Assembly: GCA_023101725.1 (NCBI GenBank)
Contig: JALJCO010000173.1
Coordinates: forward strand, 1 to 64,000
From: Atherinomorus stipes
Taxonomy: Eukaryota; Chordata; Actinopteri; Atheriniformes; Atherinidae
Direction: 5' to 3'
DNA length: 64,000 nt
The translations under genes and the position numbers were made by a program. The notes beneath the pieces are model-generated. The model was not told where the DNA came from, did no database searches, and saw nothing but the letters and a program-made list of their open reading frames with translations. Shown one piece after another: positions 1-12,098 of this stretch. Every line of letters starts with the position of its first letter. The first letter of the stretch is position 1.

Positions 1-2053
1 TGAAGAAGAGTCATTTAGACCCTAATGTTCTTAGTAATTACCGACCAGTATCCAACTTACCATTCTTAAGTAAGGTTTTAGAAAAACTGGTTTTTAACCA
101 AATAAACATTTTTTTTTAAATAGAAAAAATATTTTAGAGAAATTTCAATCTGGTTTTAGGACGAACCACAGTACTGAGACAGCCCTTTTAAAGATTTTAA
201 ATGACATCAGGTACAACGCAGATATGCGTCAACTTACAGTCTTGGTTTTACTGGATCTTAGTGCCGCCTTCGATACAGTAGATCATCACATCTTGCTAAA
301 CAGACTTAGAAACCTGGTCGGCCTCTCTGGTACTGTTTTTAAATGGTTCAGCTCTCTTATCTCACAGATAGACATTTCTTTGTAAGTATGGATACATGTT
401 CCTCCAGTAACCATGAAATTAAGTGTGGGGTGCCACAAGGGTCAATTTTAGGTCCAGTTCTTTTTAATTTATACATGCTTCCACTTGGGACGTCATCAGG
501 AGACACGGCATTAGCTTCCACAGCTACGCGGATGATACGCAGCTGTACATTGCTGTGTCTCCTGATGACACAAGGCCAATTGATGCCCTTTTAAACTGTA
601 TTTTAGATATTAAGTCATGGATGGCAGAAAATTTCCTACAGCTCAACCAGGACAAAACAGAGATCTTAGTTATCGGTCCTGAGGGCAAGAGAGAGAAACT
701 TTTACCAAAATTACAAGATTTTAAACCATCACAAACTGTTAGGAACCTGGGCGTCATTTTAGACTCTGAGCTTACTTTTATTCCACACATAAAGAATGTT
801 ACAAGAATAGGCTTTTATCATCTTAAGAACATCGCCAGAGTCCGCCCGTTCCTCTCTCGGGCCAACACGGAGGTGCTGATGCATGCTTTTATCTCCTGTC
901 GTCTGGACTACTGCAACGCCCTGCTCTCTGGTCTCCCCAAAAAATCTATTTCAAATTTACAATTACTCCAGAACTCAGCGGCACGAGTTCTGACACAGAC
1001 CAGAGGGCGGGAACACATTACACCAGTTTTAAAAATCACTGCATTGGCTCCCCGTGTGCTTCAGGATCGATTTCAAAATTCTTTTATTAGTGTTTAAATG
1101 TCTTAGCGGTCATGGACCATCTTATTTATCTGATCTGCTTTTATCATATCAACCCTCGCGGGCCCTGAGGTCCTCTGGCAGCGGCCTGTTAGTCATTCCA
1201 AGAGTAAGATCCAAAACCCATGGGGAGGCTGCATTCAGCCATTATGGTCCCCGATTGTGGAACAGCCTGCCGGAGGACATCAGGGCCGCAGAGACTGTTG
1301 ATATTTTTAAAAGGAGACTCAAGACTCACTTTTTTAATTTAGCTTTTATCTGATTTCATTTACCCTTTTATCCTTATTGTTTTAATATTTCTATTCTCTA
1401 TTGCTTTCATAGATTATTATTTATTTATTTTTAATTTTTATTTTTAAATTTAATTCTTATGTCTTATGGTTAAATGCCCAATTTTTATAGATCTTTTAGT
1501 TATTTACAACTGTTTACAGCACTTTTAAGCATTTAGCTTTTAGCTCCAGTGTTTCCTCATGGGGGCCCTCCACATTGGGAGTTGTGTCCGGTCTGCCTGC
1601 AGGGGTGCTGTCTTGGGGATCCCCTGGGCCAGGAGGACTGGGGGACTCCACACCATGTGTGGGGTTTGTCCTGGACTGTTTGGTTCGGGGGGTCTCTCTG
1701 GCAGTGCTCCCTGTGGCTTCGGGCTGTGGCGCCTCTCGGCGTGGAGGGCCCCCCCCCCTATAGGTTGTTTTTCCTCACCTGGATCCTCAGTGCTTTGCGA
1801 TGTTACCGTATCTGTTACTGTATTAGACTTTTTTCTTTTGGCTGGGTGCTCTGTGCGTGTGTGTGCATGTGTGCGTGCATGGATGTGTGCATGTATGTGT
1901 GCTTACAGTATGTATATGTTTGTTGGTCTTTTTGTGGGGGTGGGAGGGATGAGGGTTTCATGTCTTTTATTGTCTTTGTTTTTGTTAAGCACTTTGAGTT
2001 GCATTTTATTTGTATGAAAAGTGCTATATAAATAAAGTTTGATTGATTGATTG
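1..2053 (+). mobile_element. L2-type LINE, 5'-truncated, decayed reverse transcriptase and 3' tail
   Basis: This is the 3' part of a non-LTR retrotransposon that runs off the left edge. Translated in shifting frames it shows reverse transcriptase blocks in order: NYRPVSNLPFLSKVLEKLV near 40-97, the FRTNHSTETALL block near 160, LLDLSAAFDTVDHHILL near 250-300 (first catalytic Asp), [11 protein letters not shown] near 424-456, and [11 protein letters not shown] near 518-550 (catalytic YADD). The L2-clade C-terminal motif GPRLWNSLPEDIR lies near 1245-1290. Frameshifts and stops between blocks show it is dead. The 3' UTR (about 1352-2036) is GT-rich and ends in an AATAAAGTTTGATTGATTGATTG tail, the usual short tandem tail of fish L2 elements. 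Assignment to the L2/CR1 group is firm; the family name is not resolved. Confidence 0.9.
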
Positions 2054-3388
2054 TAAATGGAGAAATGAAAAACCTACATTTGTCTATTTTGATAATGAAT
2101 TTTAAACAATATTTCTCATCTCTTTTAAGTCAAGTAGGATTGCAAAAAAGATCTGTAAAGAAATGTCCATTGCACTTTAATGATTTCTTCCTCTACTTAT
2201 AAAGTCCTTTTTGTGATTCTGATGCTTCACTTTGATCTTATCTTGTTATGTAATTATGCTTTTCCATTTTGCTTTTCCGTATTTTATTTAGTCAAACCCT
2301 TTTTGGGTCTGTTGTTTAGACAAGTTTTTTTTCTTTCTTTTTTTTTTTTGCTGAAGTTATTGTAAACCAAAATGTTCTTATGATACTCCTGTTTACTCCC
2401 CTTTCAAGAGTTGCACAGGCTGATTTTGTTGATCAAAAGAAAACTTGTGTACAATGAATTCTGGGACAGGTGAAGGATACACCACCAGCCTTCGTTTCAG
2501 GCCAAATGAAGTGTGAGTTTGTAGGGCTGATTTGGAGGCTCCTTCGGATGCTTTCGTACTGGGACCGTACCTGATGCGCCGCTGTGATGTATGCAGTTGA
2601 CGAATCCGCACTTCATAGTGCGTAAACCTCAGATTGAGACACAGCATATGTGTGTGCTTGTTCAGTATGTGTAAATGTTCCTACATTACTTTATTTCATC
2701 ATTTTATTTATAGATATGACACACAAAATATGAACTAAGTTTCTTTCTCTTACAAGCATAAAAATCAAACTGAAACAACACGTGGTCTCTCACAACGAGG
2801 AGTGTATGTTACTGCTATCATGCCATGTCAGATAAAAAGGCTTGTCATCACTGCATGTTTGGAGGAGCACCACTTCATATCACTGCTTTATCCAAGTGCC
2901 CTCACAGAAGAAAAATGTTCAAACTTTTATTCCTCAGTACATATTTATTACCACAGTCAGAATTAACAGCACACCTCAGTTTTAAGCATTGAGTCATTCC
3001 ATAAAAATGGTAGAATGGGAAATTGGACTTTGATCAATCAAAGGGCATAGCTACAAATGTAATTCCTCCCCGTAACACCTCACACTCGCTTGCTCTTGCT
3101 CAATCCTTCAAATTTACCGGCTGCTGTACGCTTGATTCCGTAGTGGTATTGACAGCACACTAACTCACCAGCAGACTAACCCGACTCAGACTCATTAATT
3201 CTCAGATACTAATCGATTCCAAAAGTTAGTATCTAGATATTAATGAGCACGAGCATCAATACTTAAAGCCACTTTGGCATCTGCTGAGTCTCGAAAAGCC
3301 ACCTCTGCCCTTTTCAGGCCCTTAAACAGGCACTGCTGCGGGCAACCCCTTCTGTACAGCATCTCCCTGGAGGACCCATAGATTAAAG
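2054..3388. other. Non-coding flank, no gene seen
   Basis: No gene is recognised here. A T-run sits near 2325-2350. The stretch 2400-2645 is richer in CpG than its surroundings and reads like an old DNA-transposon piece, but I found no paired ends. Near 3185-3250 there are TAGTATCTAGATATTA-type motifs resembling the degenerate ends of hAT elements; this is a weak impression only. Confidence 0.4.
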
Positions 3389-3692
3389 CAGTGGTTCTCA
3401 AACTAGGGGGCAGGCCCCCCAGGGGGGGGGGGGGGGGGGGCTCAGGGCTCTGTCAGGGGGGCCCAACCAGGCCTATAGTTTTTGTACTTCTAACAAAAAA
3501 TGGGCATATTCTTTAAAGTACTAATGAACAAATGATGATGACTCAAAGGGCATTGCATTGCAGTGCATTTTTTCATGTATCTCATGATAAATGTTTGGGT
3601 GCATGTGGTGGCGGTGGTAGGATGGGGGGGGGCTTGACATTATAACTTCCAATGAAAAGGGGGCCCTGCAATAAAAAGTTTGAGAACCACTG
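3389..3692. mobile_element. Short non-autonomous hAT-type element with 8-bp target duplication
   Basis: The 304-bp unit begins CAGTGGTTCTCAAACT and ends AGTTTGAGAACCACTG, a perfect 16-bp terminal inverted repeat. It is flanked by GATTAAAG (3381-3388) and GTTTAAAG (3693-3700), an 8-bp target site duplication with one mismatch. The CAGTGGTTCTCAA end is characteristic of hAT-Charlie-like elements. There is no coding capacity. Internally it has a run of about 18 G (3423-3440) and several GGGGGCCC stretches. Confidence 0.92.
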
Positions 3693-5640
3693 GTTTAAAG
3701 TGTGTCTAACTTAGCAACTCAGACCTCTCTATGAACTTTTTTGTTTCAAAAAGTGACTAGCGATGATCCAGTGGCTTTTTCTGGGGTTATTAGAGACTCA
3801 TGCAGACTTACGTGAAAGCGTGTAACATGTATCGTTTACCCTTCTCAATGAGCCGCGGCTGCTACCGCAGGCCCCGCCCACGTAGGAGTGCTCACACGAG
3901 CCTTGTGCTTGTGCAGCAGCATCTCAGCTTCAACTGCAGTCAAAGCAGGAGATGTTATCTGCTCCATAAACACCCTGAAACTGCTACTGGATGATGTCAT
4001 CTTGGCTTACAGTCACATATTGATGCCGTTTAATATAGGCTGTAGAGAAACACATTTAAAAATTAATCTTTTAAAATGTGTAATTAATTAATCTAGTTTA
4101 AAAACTAGTTCACCCTAACTAGTATGTTTGTTCTGTTGTTTACTTGATTTGGTCTCAAGTATTGTGAAGAAAAGGACATGTACAGTAAATAAGTACACTG
4201 TGTGAAGTTTTTTAGTTGCCTCTTTCGAATCACAGTAAGCAGTTGGAGAAGATTGTTTGAGACTAAATGAATGCTGTACTCTTCACAAATAGGATCTTTA
4301 AAATAATGTATTTATTTTCCATTTTTAAGGTCTTTTCTCATATTTATTAATATATTTTTGTTGAATTGTTTGGATTAGTTTATTTGGTGATTTTTCCCCC
4401 CTTTATTATCGAAAATAGTATCGCATATCGACCACCATCTTTAGTATTGGTACTGAGAATTAAATCCTAGTATCGTGAGCAGTACAGAAAAAATGAACGA
4501 TTAGCTCTGTTAGCCCTGATACAGTTCTTCTTCACTGCTCTTAAAACAGTTGGGCTGTGCTGTTTTAGACGAGGAAGAACTGATCACCTGAAACCTGTTA
4601 AACAAGAAGCTAATAATCAAATACTGCCATTAGTAACAGACTATGGCAGTATTTCACGCTGGATTACACTGGATTGTCACATTAGCAAGACTGCATTTAA
4701 AAACAAATGGCTTCAGTTTGCTGAATTCATTCATGTTTTACAAAGAGGCCTTACCACAATGATAATCATATCACAGTCATGCAGGTGTAATATGATATCT
4801 TTTTCTATAACATAGTGGTATTGGTACTCGGTTTTGTTCTCTCTCACACTTTCTGACACTGATTGTGTCACATGGTTGTGAGAAAGGAAACAGTCAGCCT
4901 TCTTTTATTTAATGGTTCTCATAACTTATTGGTGACCGCTGGAAATTAAGAGTAATTTATCTAGTTGGTTTGGGCAGCTGTCAACAGGGTGCCAATAATC
5001 ATGTCCAACATACATTTTCTGTTGTCCAGTTGTGCTAGCGTTGTACAAAAAAATGCTTAGTTTGCTGGGACTAGTTTTGTTGCTACGTGTAAATCTGGAG
5101 GTCAGGGTTATGAAGAAAGACGTCCCTTGTAAGAAAAAAAAAGGAAGGGGAAGTGAGTCAAGAGTTGAGCTGTGTGCTGAGATACGGTACCACTCCTTCT
5201 CCTTTGCACAAAAATGTGTGTGTGCTCACACACACACACGTGTTTACAAGTTTTCATCAAGGCAGCAACTCACTAAGTGGCTCTTGACCTTGTTTTTAGC
5301 AGGACAGGGTCAGGCATGACCCTTCACTGTCTGTTTTAACAGATTTTTGCTAAAGAAATACAACATATTTTTGATTGACAGCATAACAGTGCATTCATAT
5401 TGTCATGTTATAACTGACAGAGAGGATCCAAGCGATGCTCAGACATGCACAGGAGGTCAACATGCTTGTTAAGAGAGATCTTGTCATGCTGATTGAAGGC
5501 TTGTTGAAGTGCAACTGATGCACGAGTTTCCTGACTGAAGTATGTTACTCTAGTCCACTTTAGTTCTACTGCATTTTAAATTTTGTTTTTTGCATAGGTT
5601 TGTGTGTCCCAGTGGTAGCTGCTGTATACTGGACTGTTTG
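3693..5640. other. Non-coding flank upstream of septin9, no gene seen
   Basis: No coding region is recognised. A stretch around 4405-4490 has ATCGAAAATAGTATCGCATATCG and TAGTATCGTGAGCAGT motifs, like the subterminal part of a decayed hAT element. A small GT/CA dinucleotide tract with dyad symmetry lies at about 5214-5244. Confidence 0.4.
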
Positions 5641-5644
5641 GCTG

Positions 5645-6088
5645 AAGGGGGTATAAAACATGTAATACTATTTCAGTGTCTGTGGGGATAAAAAGGAGGG
5701 ATGAGAAACTTTTGTAAAGTTATAAAAATTTCTAAAATGAAGAGGAATGGAGAGGATTAAAAGGACTTGGGAAGAGTGTCCACTTATGAGAGAAGAAGCA
5801 AAAGAGTGAGACTCCATCTGACTTGCACATGGCTGTGGATGTCTGGTCTGCTCACTTGTTATTCTGACAGACTGAAGACATTAAAAGTTAGAGGAAGTTA
5901 GAGCAACAAAGACAGACGGAGGATAAGGAGGGAGGAGAGAGGGAGGGCTGAAAGAAGAGGACAGGGTGACTAAGTCAAGAGAAAAGGGGAAGTCTCCATG
6001 CAGAAAAAAGGGAGGGAAGGAAGGGAAAAAGAGGAGAGGAGAGAAAAGCGAGAGGTTTCATGTGGCTATTCGAGGTGGCCGTTGAGTT
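5645..6088 (+). promoter_or_regulatory. septin9: Possible promoter and 5' leader of the septin9 v2-type transcript
   Basis: A TATA-like GTATAAAACA lies at 5651-5660, and a strongly purine-rich (GGA/GAA) strand occupies about 5880-6056, immediately upstream of the v2 initiation codon. The TGA at 6083-6085 is in frame with the ATG and two codons upstream, so the coding sequence cannot extend further 5' in this exon. The transcription start is not visible from sequence; the promoter call is inferred from position. Confidence 0.3.
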
Positions 6089-6110
6089 ATGGAGCGAGAC
6101 AGAATAGCCG
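6089..6110 (+). CDS. septin9: Septin 9, alternative first coding exon (v2-type start, MERDRIA)
   Basis: This 22-nt coding segment starts at ATG 6089-6091 with a favourable context (G at -3 and +4) and encodes MERDRIA plus one base (G). It ends at a consensus donor, GTAAGT at 6111. The G joins the first two bases of the shared exon (CT, 29438-29439) to make an Ala codon, giving MERDRIAALKRSFEVED. Human SEPT9_v2 starts MERDRISALKRSFEVEE, so 6 of 7 residues and the splice phase agree. In mammals the first exons give septin 9 isoforms with different N-terminal tails on the same GTPase core, used in septin filaments that associate with microtubules and actin. The exon is too short for routine ORF finding; recognition rests on the peptide, phase and donor together. 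Confidence 0.9.
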
Positions 6111-7840
6111 GTAAGTTGCAGGTCTTTCCACCTCATTTCTCCCCTCTCTTTGTTAGACTACAGCAGCAGCTGTCCTCATATGTGTGGAGGTCCTTTTGCT
6201 ACAAGTCACCCTGCTTGTGTTTGCTTTGTGTTGGAAATACGCTTTGAGAAATCTTTGAGTTTCTTTTTCTGCATTTGTTTGTTTCTGGTCAGCTTCAGAT
6301 TTGTTTTTTTGTGGATGTAGTCAGAGCTGCAAAACTTAACTGAGGGACTTTTCTTCTCACCCTTTTTCTGAATGGGCTGGCAGGGCTACAGTAAGCTCAT
6401 TGTGAAGTGTACAGAATGTTTCTGAATAGCTCCCATATGCAGAACCAGTGTGTTAACCTCATGTGATATGCTGTCAGAGACGAAGTCACTGAACGGAAAA
6501 GCATTATCTTCTACGGCAAAGTGGCGCTGTAATTGGCAGGCATGGATACTGATTCACAGCTGACCCACATACACGACTACAATCCATAGATAGATGGGCA
6601 GAATTAAATCTTCATACCATCACCACATGATTGGACTTTTAGCTGAGGGGGAGTTGAGAAAACCAGTTGTCAGATTAATTCTGACTGACACTCCTGGTTT
6701 ATTTTAAGTTGCGGGGGATTGAGCTTGTGTCTGCTGATATGATGCTGCTTTAACAGACTGTTGGGAAATGATCGGGATGCGTCAGACTCTCCATACTGCT
6801 CTGCATCTGCTGTATGGTGAAACTGTTTCTCTCAGGAGTTTATGTCATGGAAATCTCCCACTAGAGACCTTTAATTAGCAAATTCATCTGCTTAGTTCAT
6901 CAGCGCTCAGACTGCACTGACATTCTAATGTTAATCCAAAACCTCAGTTATTCTCAGCATCATGTTGAGCAACACCTAAAAATAAAACTTTGAACTTCTT
7001 TGTTAATTTAAAAAAAAAAGTGAGACATGCTGACACTCTGAACTACTTGACAAAAATTCCACTTGATGGCGCTATTGCTGTGTTATTTTCTCCCCCTCAG
7101 AGTGACCTCAGTGTCCCAACCTTCTGTGAATGATTTATACTCTGCAGACAAAGGGATATTTTTGTTTAATGAGGAGGAATTTAACACGTTGACATCAGAT
7201 TGGGGACAGATGAGAAATAAAGTTACAAAGCATTAATTTTCCAACAGGAAAACACAGTACTCTGGTTTGATTGAGCCTCTTTTCCGCTCAATTTGAGGAA
7301 GCATTGCTTGGGCTAGGCCACTTCCTGGTTTTCAACGTGTGCTGTCCATTTCTGTTTGGACCTGTTGTCTTGACAACCCAGCCACAGTCTCAACCCCACC
7401 TACCCTTGATCTCCTCATATGAAGTTAAGGAAACTTTGATCATGATACAAAAATGGGGTTTTAGACCCCTTTATTGTGCATTTTGCCTCGTCTGGTCAGG
7501 GTTATGATAATATGTTCAAGAGGACATATCATTTGACATGGCTGTTTCATATGGTTTCAACCATTTTGCAGTTTCTTGTTGATGAGGAAATTTGTTTCAA
7601 TAACACAATGAGGAAGGGAAATGAAGAACAGGCGCATTGATCTCTGTAAAGTTCTGTCAGTTTAACAGGAAGAATATTACAGTATTTGTGGAGAAAAGTA
7701 CTGTATAGCATCAAATATACATGAATAAACAAATGATTTTATTTTGGAGTCAGATGTAAAAAATGGAACAGTTAGTTTTTGAAAGTGCAGGTTCATACAG
7801 TCCTTTAGTGAAAACAAATCATTAGGTTGTTTGTGCTGGG
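6111..7840. other. septin9 intron sequence, no element recognised
   Basis: AT-rich intronic DNA downstream of the v2 exon. I see no exon, RNA gene or identifiable repeat apart from short homopolymer runs. Confidence 0.5.
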
Positions 7841-8930
7841 TTGAACCCCCCCCCCCCCCTTAGAATGGCCTTAAGTCTTTATAGCATAGGTTCAACAAGG
7901 TTTTGGAAGCATTCCTCAGACATTTTGCTCCATATTGTCATGATGCCATCACAGAGTTGCTGCAGGTTTGCAGTCAGTTGCACATCCATGATGAGAATCT
8001 CCCGTTCCACCACATCCCAAAGGTACTCTATTGGATTGAGGTCTGGTGACTGTGGAAGACATTAGAGTACAGTGAATTCATTGTCATGTTCAAGAAAGCA
8101 GTTGGAGATTATTTGAGCTCTGTGACATGGCGTGTTATCCTATCAGAAGATGCTACACTGGTCATAAAGGGATGGACATGGTCAGTAACAATAGTCTGTG
8201 GTGGTTAAATGATGCTCAGTTGGTACCAAGGGGTCCAAATTCTACAAAGAAAATAATTCCCACCATTACACCACCACTATCAGCGTGAACTATTGACAAA
8301 AGGCAGGATGGACCCATGTTTTAATGCTGTGTTCAACTAATTCTGAGCTTACCATCTGAGTTGCAGCTGAAACAGAAACTCATCAGACATGATGTTTTTC
8401 CATCTTTTAATGTCCAGTTTTGGCGAATCTGTGTGAATTGTAGCCTCAGTTTCCTGATCTTAGCTGACAGGAGTGGCACCTGGGGTGGTCCTCTGCTGCT
8501 GTAGCCCATCTGCTAAAAGGTTGGATGTGCTGTGCGTTCGGTATACCATGCTTGGAGCCAGTTGTATGAATTACTGATACCTTTCTATCATCTCCAACCA
8601 CTCTGCCCATTCACCCTTTGACCTTTGCATCAACAAGACATTCTGGTCCAGACAACTGCCGCTCACTGGATATTTTCTCTTTTTCAGACCATTCCCTGTA
8701 AACCCCAGAGATGTGAAAATTCCAGTCAATCGGCAAGTTTCTGAAATACTCAGACCAACAACTATGCCATGTTCAAAGTCACTTAAATCCCATTTCTTTC
8801 TCATTCTGATGCTCAATTTAAACTTTATTAGGTCATCTTGACCACGTCTACGTGACTGCATGTATTGAGTTGCAGCTGCTGATTAGATATTTGTGCTAAC
8901 AATTGAAAAGGTTCCCCTTAAAATGGATAA
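7841..8930 (-). pseudogene. Decayed Tc1/mariner-type transposase and flanks
   Basis: On the minus strand this matches a Tc1/mariner family very common in fish. The N-terminal part (8861 downward) reads KFKLSIRMRKKWDLSDFEHG followed by an ISETCRLTG helix-turn-helix block. Further on are segments corresponding to the DNA-binding region, the catalytic core and, near 7850-7900, the transposase C-terminus. Many stops and frameshifts are present and no full reading frame survives. A C-run (about 7845-7859) lies at the C-terminal end. Terminal inverted repeats are too eroded to place. A shorter fragment of the same family lies at 49020-49290. Confidence 0.82.
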
Positions 8931-10627
8931 TGGTGTATATTTTCATGCTTCATTTTTATTGCCATGTTGTGAAATTGGTTTAATTGTACTTGAGATGCAA
9001 ATATCCCCACACACTGCATTCACTGTTTAATATTTTTAAAACAGACTGGTTTCCTCTTCACACTTTGCTGGCCACAAGAATGTACAGCTGCAGAAGTAGT
9101 GAGTGATCTCTTTCGCAGAGAAGTTTGGCTATCTCTGTTATGTCACCCCTGAACTGACCTGTGTTTCCATCATGTTCAGCAACATCACCTGTCAGAAGTC
9201 CTCCCCCAGGAGGAGTGAAGGTGGGGCTTCCCAGTGTGTTTCCTTAACTCCCAGTACTGGCTGTTTTCATGGCTCCCTCATTTATCATCACTACAAAATA
9301 ATCTAAGAAACAATATGAGGTGAGATACAGAAAGGGCAGAGGGAGGAGAACCGCAGGGTGTTCACCCATCCAGGATATCCCGTACACTTCTTTTACGGAA
9401 CATGGAGAGCTGAGTGATTTCATTGATTTCCTCTATTCACAGTTCGTGTATATCCCTGGATCTGGGCTGGGTTATGTGCACGTGTACTGTTTTGGTGAGA
9501 CCATGTGAAGGTCAGGCTGCCTACAACCCATCAGCACCATTTATTTTGCTAGCTAAGTCATTCTGAACACACAGGCAACATGCTCACGATCATGCACGAT
9601 AAGGCCAATAATAATAAAGCAGGAATTAATATACTGGCATTCAGCAGTAAATTAACATGCTGTATCATAACCTGAAAGATCCACTTTGGTCACCTGAATC
9701 CTTTTATTTATTCTTTACAGTGTTTTTCATCATCAAAATATGGAATAGCCTCATAAATATAAAAGAAATTACTCTTCATTATAGAGATCAATTTCTACTT
9801 TATACAAATACTTTATAAATCTGGTCAATCCATAATAGCCATATTTAAGCCTAAAAGTAGATGTTGAAAATGGGGCTGAGTTGGGACTGCCTGATATGGT
9901 CCAAATTTAGCCCAAAATTAGACGTAGAAACGTCTTTTCAACGTCTAATTGAAAGATGGCTTTTCACCTTTCACTTTTCAACCAAATCAAAACGGTGTTT
10001 CAACATTTTTAACTGATGGACATAATTTATTTTCAACCAAATTTTGCTGAGTGGGTATGGTTTATATGATTCTTTTTAAAGTGCTGGTGACACAGTTTTG
10101 ACATTTTTTGTTGTTTTATTGACCAAAATGTTATTCATGATGATCTATATAACAAATCCAGCCGTGCCTGCATAAATTACTGTAGCTACAAGGAACCACT
10201 GCTAGATTTCAGCATATTTGACCAACTGTGGTGTTGCTCACTGCAACAGCACATGATGTCAGCGCAAGAACTTCTGCAACTCTGTTAACAAGGAGCTTAA
10301 GTTTTTAAGTTGCTTTTTCAGTTTCACTGCTAGACAGTTATGGCTCAGCCTTTGTTTTGTATTGCCAGTTAAAGTTTAAAAGCTTAAAAGCCGGTTAAAG
10401 TTTAAAAGGACAGCATTTGTTTTTTAAAGTTTCCTACAGATCCCGAATTACATTGGAAGTAGATAAAGCAGGTTGGACTTACTGGTTCCCAGTGCAAGTT
10501 GTTCCGTAAAGTTCTGTTGCAGCTATTCTGTTTACTGGAGCTTCAGCAACATAAAACTTCTACTTCTGAATTATATTTATATCTCTTTTTCTTGCAGGGT
10601 ACTTGAAGCGCGTACAGTAGATCCATT
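8931..10627. other. septin9 intron sequence, no gene seen
   Basis: AT-rich non-coding DNA. Around 9920-9960 the sequence has short mirrored AACGTCTTTTCAACGTCT motifs, and near 10366-10410 there is a short duplicated TTAAAGTTTAAAAG unit. Neither could be tied to a known family. Confidence 0.4.
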
Positions 10628-10915
10628 ATTCTTTCACTCCTCATTCATACTTGGTGATGGTAAGCTACGTATGTAGCCACAGCTGCTCTGGGGCAGACTG
10701 ATGGAAGCGTGGCAGCCATTTTGGGCCTATGGCCCCTACGACCACCGCCGGAACATTCACACACATTCATACGCCAGTGGTGCCCCCACTGGAGGCAAGG
10801 AGGGCTAAGTGTCTTGCCCAAGGACACAACAACAGATGGCTGGGGGATTGGGATTTGGACCGATCTTTCAATCATTGGCTGACCTGCTCTTCCACCTGAG
10901 CCACTACCGCCCCAA
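10628..10915 (-). mobile_element. tRNA-derived SINE, minus strand
   Basis: On the minus strand the unit begins GGGGCGGTAGTGGCTCAGG. It contains a pol III A-box-like TAGTGGCTCAGGTGG (10892-10906) and a B-box-like GATCGGTCCAAATCCC (10850-10865), spaced as in tRNA genes, followed by TTGTGTCCTTGGGCAAGACAC, a motif frequent in fish SINEs. There is no intact tRNA cloverleaf, so it is a SINE and not a tRNA gene. A second copy lies at 36358-36925, split by another insertion. Confidence 0.75.
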
Positions 10916-12098
10916 CTGAAACTGCAGTCATTTTGCTGGAATACTCTTTTGCCACCTGCATTTGTTAAAGGCAGGATGGATGATGTTTTCCAGGAGCATT
11001 TTTTACTATATTGCTCTTCTTCACATCCCGCTTGCAGTCAATTAATTAAATCTTCTGACACAAAAATTAAAAAAATTAATCATTTGTGGAACAGACAGGA
11101 CTGAAAAAAACCCCATCCAGTGAAATTGCAACAGCCCGTGCTTATTGATTGAATGATTATATGTCCATCAAACTCAACTGCTGTTTGTCACCATCCCACC
11201 CTCCCTGCACGCGCTCTTAACTTGCTGTGAACGTTTCACAGTGCACATGAATGTGGTTGCTGCAGGCTCTTATCTATGCAGCTGTTTGCTCTTAAAGTCC
11301 ACCGAAAAAAAAAACAAAAACAGATGTGGATCAAGTCAAGGTGGTGCCGGTGTTTGCAATGAGGATGTTTTACGCCGCAGAAGGAGTTGGAGGTGAGGAA
11401 AGTATCACTTTTAGAAACGTGGTTCTTTTGCTGGGAAGCTAACAAGCTATCCATTCAGCTGTTCTCGGTTATCTTCGCTGACAACCATCGGCGCACATGG
11501 TCCTGTGCTCTGGAGGTGTGGTTTGGGGGGGGGGGTGGGGGGTTAAAATGTAGCTTGCTCAAACCGTTTTTCCAGGATCCCCTACCCTGTCTTTCATCAG
11601 AGCAGTGATGCTGCTATGAAAAGAGACACCTGCTCCTCAACACTTATCTGGCTGCTTTCAAAGATGCATCCTTCCCTCCATCCTCATCTTAATAAACGGG
11701 AACTATTTGAAACTCAACTGGAACCATGTAAGTTGTTATCTTCTCATTTTTAAAGGCTAATCATTTTCCGCAAGTTAGCCATGGCTGCCACAGTGAACTT
11801 GTGTGCCTCTCCACTGTCACTCCTGAGTCTGCATCGGACCCGGTGTTGGTCTTGGCCCACTTGGTGTGGTTCTAACAACTCTCTTAACAGTTCTGGGTCC
11901 ACTTGATGCCATTCTGGGTCCGCTCTTTGCAGTTCTTACAGAAGCTTTGCTCAGTGGGGGCCTCAGCATCATCACACTCTTCCGAACTGGCTGATGATTC
12001 TGCTACACAAACTAGTTCCAAGCTAGCTGTTCTGGAGCCATCCTTCATGTTTTTTTCCACTGCTTCTATTATGCATGTAGAACAATCAGCTGACCGCA
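10916..12098. other. septin9 intron sequence with one dispersed repeat
   Basis: No gene is recognised. The segment 10967-11065 (GATGATGTTTTCCAGGA...) resembles 48478-48600 and is a dispersed repeat of unknown class. A G-run lies at about 11526-11542. A small Cys-containing frame on the minus strand (11884-12099) has no recognised family. Confidence 0.4.
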
